Shown here: one piece after another, positions 33,445-43,171 of the stretch
How positions within the stretch are numbered: the stretch's first letter is position 1
How the letters are laid out: each line of letters starts with the position of its first letter
Source of the DNA: Xenoacremonium recifei
Taxonomy: Eukaryota > Ascomycota > Sordariomycetes > Hypocreales > Nectriaceae
Direction: 5' to 3'
Assembly (NCBI GenBank): GCA_012184525.1
Contig: WOFQ01000003.1
Location: forward strand, 62,001-126,000
Length of the DNA: 64,000 nt
Made by a program: the position numbers and the translations under genes
Notes under the pieces: generated by a model
What the model was told of the DNA's origin: nothing
Seen by the model: the letters and a program-made list of their open reading frames with translations, nothing else
The model's database searches: none

Positions 33445-35462
33445 ATGAACGACCAGACATCTTCAGATTGCCCAATATGCCGCAGTCCTCTGCCTGATTC
33501 AAAGCAGACGCAAATAACACGGGCCTTTTCAACTTTCAGCATTTCGGATCTCAAACAATCTCATGAGAGAGGGTGCGGCTTTTGTGGTATTTTAATTGAA
33601 TCCATAAAGCGCCAAATCCAAGACAAGATCGAACTCAACTCCGAAAATTATTCTCTTCTCCACGCAGAGGAAAGTAAGCAGCGTCACGTTACTCTATTCA
33701 GCTTCGAGAGTCTTCCATATCACGGGCTGGACTTTTACTTGCTAAACAGTTCGTGTCGCGCCCTCTCTGTTCGCAGGGTGTGTCTGACGAGAAGCTAGAT
33801 GATCAAAATAGCTCGGCTCCCAGGATCTCGGCGTCTTTACCGCAGATATACAGCTTCCCTCGAGATATGAAAACTCTTCCAGAAATACCGCAAATGGCAG
33901 AATGTCAAACAACATGGGATTTCATATCTCGCTGCGTAGCTAATTGTGTTTCAAATCACTCTGACTGCAATCGGAAGTCCCCCGATGGAAAAGCTACAGC
34001 AGCTCGTCTTGTCGATCTAGACTCTTCAACACCCGTGGAATACGTAGCGCTTAGCTATTCCTGGGGTCACACTCCAGCCCAACCACCGTTGACAACTACA
34101 AGGAAGAACCTTGACCAGATGCGGAAAGGAATCAATATCTCACAATTACCATCAACTCTGAGGGATGCTGCTGCTGTCTGTTCACGCCTTGGAATAAGCA
34201 TGCTATGGGTTGATTCCTTATGCATTATACAAGATGATGCGAACGACTGGGACAAAGAATCTCAGAAAATGGGAGGCGTGTATCAGAATGCTTTTGTGAC
34301 CATCATTTCGGCATCAACGCATTCTTGCCATGAGGGTTTTCTGAACAACATGCGACAAGACTCTATTGCTTTGGCAAGGAGTGGTCCTGGAGATGTTTGC
34401 ATCAAAGCGCGCAGATCAATAGCACGAGGTCACCATATTCGGTTCAACGAGTCTTACGGTGAAGTCATTGATCCTATCGACGGCCGCGCATGGACACTGC
34501 AAGAGCGCGTCCTTTCGACACGGGCCATTATCTTCACCGGAGCTGAAGTGCAGTGGCAGTGCCGAGCTTCCAAGACATGTGAATGTGGTCTTCCGTCAGA
34601 GGAGACGATCTCCGAGCTCATCAGAGAGCAGCTTGCCAAGGCGAACCCAAGATGGTACACAACCACGGCGTGGGAGATCTTCTTGATCGAGTACACGAAG
34701 CGTAGCCTTACTATGGGGAAAGACAAGCTTCCTGCGCTGTCAGCGATCGCAAGGCAGATGTCGACTTCAATGGATTCGGAGTATTTCGCAGGCCTCTGGA
34801 GTAATTCATTGATTAAGGGGATGTGCTGGACTGTGTCACGACCCTTTACCGGCAAGCCTCGCAGAGAAACCTACTTTTCAACGACTTATATCGCGCCCAG
34901 CTTCTCATGGGCGTCAGTGGTTGGTCCATTGAGGTACAAGAAATACAGCGGAGGACAAGAGACGCGCTGGCTTGCTCGTCTAGTATCACAGCATATCGTT
35001 CATCGAACCGATGACACTTTCGGTGGCGTCTCTGAGGCCTATGTTGATTTGGAAGCTCCTCTACTTCCAGCCCGCCTTTCTAACGTGAGGGGCGGTCAAG
35101 GCCTCCAACTGCGAATTGACTGCATCCCAAACATCCAAAGTATAAGATTACGGGTAGACGGCCCTATCAAGCGTATCGCCCAGGAAGACGGCTTGAGTCC
35201 TAGTCTTCGGCGGTTTCCCACCCCATCAGGTGGATATCAGCCAGGAGAGGAGGCCTTCATCGACACTCCTATTCATTTCATGCCATTGTGTGCCGACATC
35301 AGCTTTGGCTTCGATCAAACCCTTGCTTGGTGTCTCTTATTGGGCTTTGTGTCAGATAGCACGGGCTATGAAAGATTAGGACATGCTACCGTCAATGTCA
35401 AGACCTCGGATTTTGACTTTGATACACTCGACAAAGACGAACAAATCATCCGCCTGTTTTAG
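33445..35462 (+). CDS. HET-domain (heterokaryon incompatibility) protein
   Basis: Two exons, join(33445..33673, 33799..35462), 630 residues. The 125-nt intron has donor GTAAGC, branch-like CTGAC and acceptor CTAG. It was chosen because nearer acceptors fail to join the two frames. The N-terminus carries two Cys pairs (CPIC and CGFC) spaced like the CxxC-type leader of many HET proteins. The HET domain starts at about residue 157 with YVALSYSWG and continues through LPSTLRDAA, SMLWVDSLCIIQDD and YQNAFVTIISAS; DGRAWTLQERVLSTR follows. HET proteins trigger allorecognition cell death when activated. No partner gene is adjacent, although an HET-NACHT-WD40 gene lies about 8 kb downstream. Confidence 0.87.
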
Positions 35463-36177
35463 ACCTCATTGGGACATTTGACAGTGCGGAGTACGCTTGG
35501 TCTTCCTAGGCGACTGTTATTTTGTTTTGTGTCTTTGGAATCTCACGTAAAAAGAAATAAAGTTTGAGTGTACCCTGATGATGTGCATTTCGTTGCACTC
35601 AAGGTATATCCAATACGTGCTCGTTGAAATAACTGTACGCCGCGATGAAGCCCGAAACCTGCTGAAATATTACTCTCCGCAATTCAGGATTCTATGGGTG
35701 GTTAGTCAACGTTGTAGCTTTGTTGAACGGAAAGGTTCTGACGTACGGTTCGCGATATCTCTAGGGTAGGGTGTTTCGTATGCCGTTCGACGATCATGAA
35801 AGGAATGGACAGTAATTAACTCAATGCTGGTGAGACATTCTGTGGTTACTGTCACGTAAAAAAACAGCCTTTATTAGTGGAACCAATACTCAAATTATCA
35901 CTACGATCACATTCCAAGGCTTTCTGACTAAAGAAACTCGCTCTGCGGATCGAGAGCCGTGTCATCAACTTTTTGACGGAAAGCCAAAAGATTTTTTGGC
36001 CATCGTAACAACTTCCACATTACCTAGAAATATGAATTGGTGACGGCTTTGGTATGCAATGTTAGATATTGTTAATTCGGCTATTTGAAAAAGTGAAAGG
36101 GTTATAAAAATTTGTGTAGAAAGAAATAATCTGGAGGAAGTGCCTGAAATGTGTAACGAGGCGGTGAAGTGCGTGTC
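35463..36177. other. convergent intergenic region
   Basis: 715 bp, AT-rich, between the converging HET and ACS transporter genes. The short open frame at 35578-35769 has no features supporting a gene. Confidence 0.4.
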
Positions 36178-37942
36178 TCAGTATACATAGCGAAACTGAG
36201 GGATCTCCTTATCCGTTTTGTCCATAGAGTCTGCAGCCAAATCATCCTGGATATCAATTGCCCCGTCACTATGCTGATCACGGCGTCGGTTCTCCCACAT
36301 GAGATAAAACCGAAGGAACAGACAAGTCGCGAAACCAACACCGTAGCAGATCATCATCGCAAGAAATCCGGAAGGGTATGAAGGCGCTTGATCCTCAAAA
36401 AACAGCTGTGGGCCGATGATATTGCCGGCACAGTACGCAATGAAGATCTATATATAGTTAGACCAAGGAGCTCATGCAGATAAATGGCTTGTACTCACCA
36501 TAGCGTTGACCGTTGTTTTCTTAGTAAACCCTCCGATATTGCCTGATGACATTGACAGTGTCATAGGAAAGTTGGCACTATATCCCAATGTTAAACAGTA
36601 ACCCATGAAGCGAGCCCAAATGTGAGCACTGGATATCTGTCGAACCATTGCCGCACCGACAATGGAGATGGCCAAGTTCCATGCCATCCAATACGTTCTT
36701 GTGTTCCTGAACAACGTGCTGCCGCCGGTAGCGAGTAGAACAAAGATGAGCTGAAACCCGTAACTAATCATCTGTACTAATAGGGTATTCAATGTGCTGA
36801 AACCAAATCCTTTGATAACGATAGACCCGAACTGGTGCCTTGTCAGTAAATGATTCTTCCCCCGTAGGCGGTTGCTTTCTTACACTTTGAACTCCGCCAT
36901 TGGCGATTTGTCCACAAATCTGGACGATCAAAAGACACCAGACTTTGATATCAAGCAAGGCCTCTAAGCACTGGTACCATCTGACATGATCACTTTTGAT
37001 ACCTGTCAAATTCTCCTGCACCCGTTCGACAGCCTTGAAGCGCTCTGACCCCTTCAAGAACCAAGCTTTTAGTGGGGTGTCCGGAATCAAGAAGAAAGTG
37101 GCAAAAGACCAGGCTACAGTAACTGCTCCGAAGATAAGGAAGACAGCCTGATTAAACAGAATATCAAATTAGCATCGAAGCAAACCAAGGAGCCTTTTCG
37201 ACTTGCCTTCCATGGCGCAATACTTTGAATGTGACCAATGCCATAGGCAAGCAGCCCCCCGAAGATTCCGGCACAGGTGTTACCCATAAACCAGAGGCCG
37301 TGGCGGAGAGGTTGCTCAGAACGCTTGTACCACATCGCAGTGATCACACTGAGGCCCGGAGCAATGGCAGATTCAGTTACACCTAGGAAGAAACGATTTG
37401 CTAACAAGCCTTTGGAGTTCCCTACCAAAGCAGTGAATATCAGAACAACACCCCAAGCAAGTCTACCGCAAATTAATGCCTAATTCGAAAGTTTGAGAAA
37501 AGGGACAGCGAACTAACATGGAGACCGAAATAGTCTTGCCAACAGGGAAATGAACCATTAGAATAGCGGCGGGGTATGAAGCAATGAGGAATCCGAAGTA
37601 GTAGACACTGCTTGCCCATGAATACTCGGAGCCAGTTAAGTTGAGGTCCGTCCGAAGCCCAAGGATGGCAGTAAAGCTTAGGGCTGATTTGTCGAGATAC
37701 TGAAACATATACGAGACCGCAAGAATGGGGAGGAGTCTTTGAAGTATTATTTGTTAGATAAATGAACCGTGATTGGGACTTGGCACATACCGCATGTCAA
37801 TCTTCCGTACAAGTCTTTGCTCTTCCTTGGCTGTCATTTCATTGCCGGCGATGACCCCGTTGCCAAGATCACTCTTGTTGGTGGCGTTGTGAGCGTCGGG
37901 GTGAGACTTGCAGTCTTCCAGTTGATGATGCTCATCAGACAT
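36178..37942 (-). CDS. MFS transporter, allantoate-permease (Dal5-like) family, with a GC-AG intron
   Basis: Six exons, complement(36178..36447, 36499..36831, 36884..37147, 37207..37462, 37518..37736, 37791..37942), 497 residues. The ACS signature YLDKSALSFTAILGLRTDLN follows the hydrophilic N-terminus; WASSVYYFGFLIASYPAA and FFLGVTESAIAPGLSV match the family. Intron 3 (37206-37148) starts GCAAGT directly after AAG, a consensus GC donor, and no in-phase GT donor is available nearby. The protein ends in an acidic cytoplasmic tail. Likely substrates are allantoate, ureidosuccinate, dipeptides or related organic acids. It lies downstream of a Zn2Cys6 gene on the same strand. Confidence 0.88.
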
Positions 37943-38364
37943 TTTGAAGATGAGACAATAGAAGTGAGGATGGCGATTTTTATCAGGACTTAATGTGTTA
38001 CAAAGGTTGATGGTCTCGGAGATGGTGGGTGAACGAGGATTACCGTGTACCCAGCTGGATGCGTTTATATACCCATCCACGCGTCATACTACAGCAGCAC
38101 GAATCATTTCCCCGCAAAGATAAGCAAACGGATGATCACCTGTAAGTCCTAGCTAAAGCACGGGCATAGATTTAAACCCTTCCTAGCGCGTGCCAGGATT
38201 TAGTGCCATTCTTAACCTTTCTCGTCTTGATAGCCGACGAAGGTTTCATTACATCGCCTTCTAGCCGATATGGAACTTGCTCTATGCAGCTTCCCCATGG
38301 AGCTGGGGCAGGAATCCCTGTTCATATATACATTGAAAAATGTTGGACGAATCATTTCTATCCT
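37943..38364. promoter_or_regulatory. promoter region of the Dal5-like permease
   Basis: 422 bp between the permease start and the stop of the upstream regulator. It contains TAGCCGACGAAGG (about 38229) and TAGCCGATATGG (about 38262), CCGA half-sites resembling those of the hydantoin-cluster promoters. No gene is seen. Confidence 0.35.
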
Positions 38365-40098
38365 TTAGATAACGAAGAGATCAGCTTCGCCGGACTGTAG
38401 CCGTTCCCGCACATCCGTACGCTTCCCGGATAGAGTTTGTGCCTCAACAACGCCCAGAAGAAACTTGTGTGCCCGATCAAAATTCTTGCCGAACATCCTC
38501 ATCGCCCGGAAGCGATCGAGCACCCAATCTCTATGAAGAAGGTCGTCCGTCTCAATTGCCACCATGAAAAGGGGCCACGCGATTCGTAGCATCGCCTCTT
38601 CTCCACCATGCTTGTAAGCTTGAAAGGAGAGATTCATAATCTCACGCAGAGCGTTTCTTTGGGGCACTGAAAGAGTCAGAGAGTCGCCAGCATGCTTAAT
38701 CCGAAGAAAATCCAGAATGACGGCATGATAATAAGGGACAACGCAACGGATGTTGTCAACTAATCGATGTGAGTTGTCTGTCTGCACCGACAAGCCCGCT
38801 GCAACTTCAATGAGCTCCCCAAACCTATTTCCCACATTCATGATCGACATCTCAACCTCGGCAGCCTGCTTTTTCACAGTAGGCGAGTTTGTGCGGTATT
38901 CAACCGCGAGTTGAGATATCATAACACGCAGCTGTCCGCAGGCGCCGAGCAGAGAGTAGATGCTCCGATTTTCGACATCATCTAGAAGCTCGCTCTGGGG
39001 GTAGTTTTCACCCCACATGGTTCGATAAAGGGGGTTGGAAAACCGATGCAGCCGATCAAACGTCTCTAGAGAGTTCAAAGATGACTTCATTTCAGAGTCT
39101 ACATTGCTTTCTGGGCCCGAGAGCCTATAGAGTGCCTCATTCAGCTCGCCCCCGACGCCGAAGGAAGCGGCGGAAGCGTCATATAACGCGATCCAGACCA
39201 GAAGACGGGCAGAGTAGAAAGACAAGGCCTGATTGCCGTCCGTGTTGTGGGATCTTCGCATGAGGGCTAGTCCTTTGGACCGTGTTTCGGATGAGGGCGT
39301 CGACAAGCGCAGCCTTTCTCCGCAGCCGTGAACCAGTATGAGCGATGCTCCGTTTAGATGATTCGACATTCCTAAGCATTTCTCGTCACCGTATTTCTGC
39401 TCGTATAAGAGCATTAGATATAAGACTGTGTTGATGCAGTCAAGATCAAACTGTTGGTGATTTGGTTTGCCGATAGCGTCGGCCATCATCCTCAGGGCAG
39501 TCGAATAGTGCGCCAGAGGCTTTCGTAGTACTTGGGCATCATCGGCGTCCTTATTCCGCCGAAACTCGGTCTCTCTGCTGGCGATGGCCAGAATCATGTG
39601 CATGACAATGGGATCAACCTGTGCCAGGCTGAACATGATGGAGAAAACGGAGTAGTCGGGATTCTTGGTGTGGTGCAGTTTGGCAAAGGATAGGCGGAAA
39701 TATCGTATGGCCTCGTGATCAGCAGCAGTGAGGTCCAGGGAGCAGGCACCAGTAGCCGGTGCAGGCAACCTGATAGCCGAGAGAGTGCTGAGAGCGCCTC
39801 TGTCGAAAAGAGATTGACTTGAGAGATCCCAGGACAGCCATCCGTCGGCTCCAGGCTCGCCATCAGTCGCGTCTCGGCTCATCTGCAGGAGTTGTCTGGC
39901 GATGCCTCTGCCGGCCCTGGCACGAGGTTCATAGTCGCAGAGAAGCTTCAGGCGCCCACACCGGCGGCACTGGGGTCTTACTTCGTCGCATTTGACCTTC
40001 TTTGAGCGACAGGTCCAGCAGCCGCTCCGAGATCGTGGGCCGTTGCGGCCTCCACCAGCCCGCCGATTGCTGGATCGTGGCGCCGAGTCGGAAGACAT
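38365..40098 (-). CDS. Zn2Cys6 transcription factor
   Basis: Single exon, 577 residues, with the zinc cluster at cysteines 27, 30, 37, 44, 47 and 54 inside GCWTCRSKKVKCDEVRPQC. The remainder fits the fungal-specific transcription factor domain II family (DUF3468-like), with the typical YFRLSFAKLHHTKNPDYSVF and ASRETEFRRNKD stretches. The region is rich in CG dinucleotides compared with neighbouring genes. It is divergent from the M20 amidohydrolase gene (681 bp apart) and upstream of the permease, an arrangement typical of a local pathway regulator. The ATG at 40098 gives a usual short basic leader before the cluster. Confidence 0.9.
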   Translation of the reverse strand: MSSDSAPRSSNRRAGGGRNGPRSRSGCWTCRSKKVKCDEVRPQCRRCGRLKLLCDYEPRARAGRGIARQLLQMSRDATDGEPGADGWLSWDLSSQSLFDRGALSTLSAIRLPAPATGACSLDLTAADHEAIRYFRLSFAKLHHTKNPDYSVFSIMFSLAQVDPIVMHMILAIASRETEFRRNKDADDAQVLRKPLAHYSTALRMMADAIGKPNHQQFDLDCINTVLYLMLLYEQKYGDEKCLGMSNHLNGASLILVHGCGERLRLSTPSSETRSKGLALMRRSHNTDGNQALSFYSARLLVWIALYDASAASFGVGGELNEALYRLSGPESNVDSEMKSSLNSLETFDRLHRFSNPLYRTMWGENYPQSELLDDVENRSIYSLLGACGQLRVMISQLAVEYRTNSPTVKKQAAEVEMSIMNVGNRFGELIEVAAGLSVQTDNSHRLVDNIRCVVPYYHAVILDFLRIKHAGDSLTLSVPQRNALREIMNLSFQAYKHGGEEAMLRIAWPLFMVAIETDDLLHRDWVLDRFRAMRMFGKNFDRAHKFLLGVVEAQTLSGKRTDVRERLQSGEADLFVI

Positions 40099-40779
40099 AC
40101 TCCGTGTCTGCCGGGCAAGGACCGCTTAGAATTGCCGACCGCTAAAGAATTGAGAGCAATGGACCGGAAGATGGATTGTGTAGGGTGATGAGGGTGGACC
40201 AGAACAGCGTGATGATGCGGGGAATGAAGACAGAAACAGAGCAAATGCATCCCAGAGTTGCGTATTATAGTCTAAGCGGTCACCTAGTGCCTCTTGCGAT
40301 AGGCGACTCTGTCGCTGATGAGCACTTCAGGTGTTATCAAGCTTGGCCTTTTCCCTAGCAAGGCGGGGTTTGCCGACGGTCGGCTATCCACAGAGCTGAG
40401 CCACCCTAACGCTGGATTTTCACTTGCCCTTTGTTGATGCACACCATTTACTCCCCTTCTTCGTAGAACTCAACCGAGGTTTAGCAGCGCAGAGCACGAT
40501 GGTCTCCTAATTCAGGATGCACGTGGCGCTATAAGACAGCTTCGCGTGCTAACTTTACAATTGCCGATCCACCAACACATCACCAGCGGAGGATGAAATT
40601 CCGGATCTAGTCTCGAGTTTCGGAATGGGAAACAACCACAAAATAGACCGGTTACACTTTTAAAAAAGTTCCCAGAGCAGCTGACTTCTCATCCAGCAGG
40701 CGAACCAGGTACCTTTCCAACCAAGGCTGTGCAGTTAAATAGCTGCCTTCCCGCCTGAAGTGCTTCTCTCGCCATCATC
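40099..40779. promoter_or_regulatory. divergent promoter of Zn2Cys6 regulator and M20 amidohydrolase
   Basis: 681 bp. The inverted repeat GCCGACGGTCGGC is at 40372-40384 (6-bp arms, 1-bp centre) and differs by one base from the element before the D-carbamoylase. A TTAAATA core-promoter-like sequence lies at 40735-40741, about 40 bp before the M20 start codon. Confidence 0.55.
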
Positions 40780-42163
40780 ATGACGAGAATAGTCAAGAAA
40801 AACAACAACATGGAGAAGCCAATTCAACAGGGTGAATCACTGGTATCCTCAGTCAATGGTCTTGAGCCATCTGGGGGATCCGCCTCTGAAACTATCAAGA
40901 CAGCGCGTCAACTTATTCACCATCATCTGGAGGAACTTAGTCCTTCCCTACATGGCGTGAACAAGCTCCTGCACGATAATCCTGAGACTGCGTATAAGGA
41001 GTTCTTTGCGCATGAAACTCTGACCTCCTTCCTGGAGAAGAAAGGCTTCAAAGTTAAGCGTTCAAGTTACGGCCTCGAGACCAGCTTTGAAGCCGAATTT
41101 GGCGAGGGAGGCAAGCTTGTCATCTTCTGTGCTGAGTACGATGCACTCCCTGAAATCGGTCATGCTTGTGGCCACAACCTCATTGCAACTTCTTCCTTGG
41201 CTGCCTTCCTAGGAGCTGTCGATGCCTTGGAGAAATTGAAGATTCCAGGCCGTCTTCGCCTTCTAGGAACTCCCGCGGAAGAGGGTGGCGGTGGCAAGGC
41301 AGCGCTCATTGATGCCGGTGCATTCGACCCCCCAGAACAAGTTACCGCCGCAATCATGGCGCATCCCACCGCCTCACATCAAATAAATGGCACGGATGGG
41401 ACTTCAGGTCTCGCAGCATTCAAGCTGATTGCGAGCGCTAAAACTCGTGTGGAGTTCCGAGGAAGGACAGCCCACGCCGCGGGTGAGCCCTGGAAGGGAG
41501 TCAACGCCCTCGATGCAGGCGTGGCCGCCTACAACAATGTGTCTTTACTTCGACAACAAATTCAGCCAGATGAAAGAGTACATGGTGTGTTTGAAGTGGG
41601 AGGAACTGTTCCAAACGTCATCACTGACTACAGCCGGATGAATTGGTACATCCGAAGTCCTACTATGAGCCGTCTAGATGAGCTGCAGCGTCGGGTCCAG
41701 GCCTGCTTTGAAGCAGGTGCCTCTGCAACGGGGTGCTCTATCAAATATATCCCGTAAGTGACCCCAGTGAGCCATGAAATGAGAACGTCTAACTCATACA
41801 TTCAGATCACCAACATACAAGAATCTTCGGGCAAATGAGACGCTTTGTAGGACATATGTGGAAGATATGGCTGCCTTCGGCGAGAAAGTGATGCTTCGCA
41901 CTAACACGACCTTCAATGCGTCAACAGACATGGGTAATGTGTCGCACTTGGTACCTTCTTTCCATGGTGCCTTTGCTATTCCAACAACTCCGGATGTCGC
42001 TGGGCATAATCCGAAATTTGCAGCTGCGGCTGGCACCGACGAAGCTCATAAGGCAGCTATTAACTGCGCAAAAGGGATGGCTACGCTAGCTATCCGCCTG
42101 ATGGTCGAAGAAGGTCTCGCAGAGCAGGCCTGGAAAGACTTCAGGTCAGGGGATGAGTTTTGA
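40780..42163 (+). CDS. M20-family amidohydrolase/aminoacylase (PM20D2-like)
   Basis: Two exons, join(40780..41753, 41806..42163), 443 residues; the 52-nt intron is GTAAGT...TTCAG in phase 2. Metal-binding and catalytic features of peptidase family M20 are readable: FCAEYDALPEIGHACGHN (metal ligands, catalytic acid region), LLGTPAEEGGGGK and FRGRTAHAAGEPWKGVNALDA in the dimerisation domain. The C-terminal NASTDMGNVSHLVP holds the last ligand region. Members hydrolyse amide bonds of N-acyl or N-carbamoyl amino acids or unusual dipeptides; zinc or manganese is expected. An in-frame ATG at 40810 is an alternative start. Divergence from a regulator and a permease downstream suggests a small scavenging module. 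Confidence 0.88.
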
Positions 42164-43171
42164 AAGGAATTCGTACAGGCATAATTGAGAGAGAACTCCT
42201 GATGAAAATACAAAGACTGTGGGAACAACATCACGCTAGAGCACGTACGGAATTCACATCATTTGCACAATTATGCCTCCGATCACGTTCTTAAATCTCA
42301 TCGCACCTGGCTACGCCGTGTCAACATTGTTATCAAAGATGTCAAGATTTAGTCCTAGTCGCCTTAGAATTCAACCCATCGACGTGAGCCTTACTTTATC
42401 GAAAATACCGCATGGTTATTACTGGCTGTAAAAGTTCGGAGGCGCGAATCCTTCGGGTTGGACAGTAAGCATCTCGATCCAGGTTGCCGGCGAGCGTCCA
42501 TTTAAGCCACGCACTAGTCCCAGTGATCAACCAAATGGAATGAAAGTAGGGCTGACCCCATGGGGAGCTTGTGACAGGCTAGAGATATGGATAAAAGGCT
42601 ATGCAATGGTGTTGCGACGTGGCAGGCAGACACTGGCTATCACCGCATATCACCAATTGAAGGCAAAGGGAGGGTAGGACAGACCAGGATCGCCCTACTT
42701 TTGAAAAGGAATTATGGCTGTCTCGTCCAATAGACAGGGAAAAGCTACGCCGCGGAAAGATAAGGGCGTTGGGGGCCAAGACTGAATACCACGTTTGCCG
42801 CCCGCTGCAGCCTCACTTCTTCGTTATTGGGCCTATTGCAGAGCGGGCGAAGGGCGCGTGATTCTCTTCGCTGAAAATGACGCGGTCATACATGTACACA
42901 TGTATCTGTGCCCAATGCCGGGCGGGCGGTCGCCCGTGACTCTGGAATCTCCCGCCCCAGTTGAGATGTTATTTTGCGGCTCAACTCGTCCTTCCGAGAT
43001 TTCCTCATTTCATGTTTTGAAGACGTCAAATATTGCGTGCTCTCTCGGCAGTCCAGATCCGTGTTCCTGCATTATTGTTGGTTGTTCTGGCATGCCACGG
43101 TGGTCCTCTGACCCGTCTCGTTCACGCAAGCCCTCTTTGCCTGCCTGAGTGCGGCAGGCCGTCTATCAACT
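42164..43171. other. intergenic region upstream of the NLR gene
   Basis: About 1 kb with no supported gene. A 117-residue open frame at 42795-43148 is rich in Ser/Pro/Cys, lacks family features and is treated as chance. The region should contain the NLR promoter. Confidence 0.4.

Noticed and set aside
33674..33776. Intron ending at TTCGCAG in the HET gene
   Set aside because: That acceptor puts the next exon in the wrong phase. The CTAG at 33797-33798 with an upstream CTGAC branch keeps the frame.
42795..43148. 117-residue plus-strand open frame just before the NLR gene
   Set aside because: No family features; it ends only 24 bp before the NLR ATG and is more likely leader or promoter sequence.
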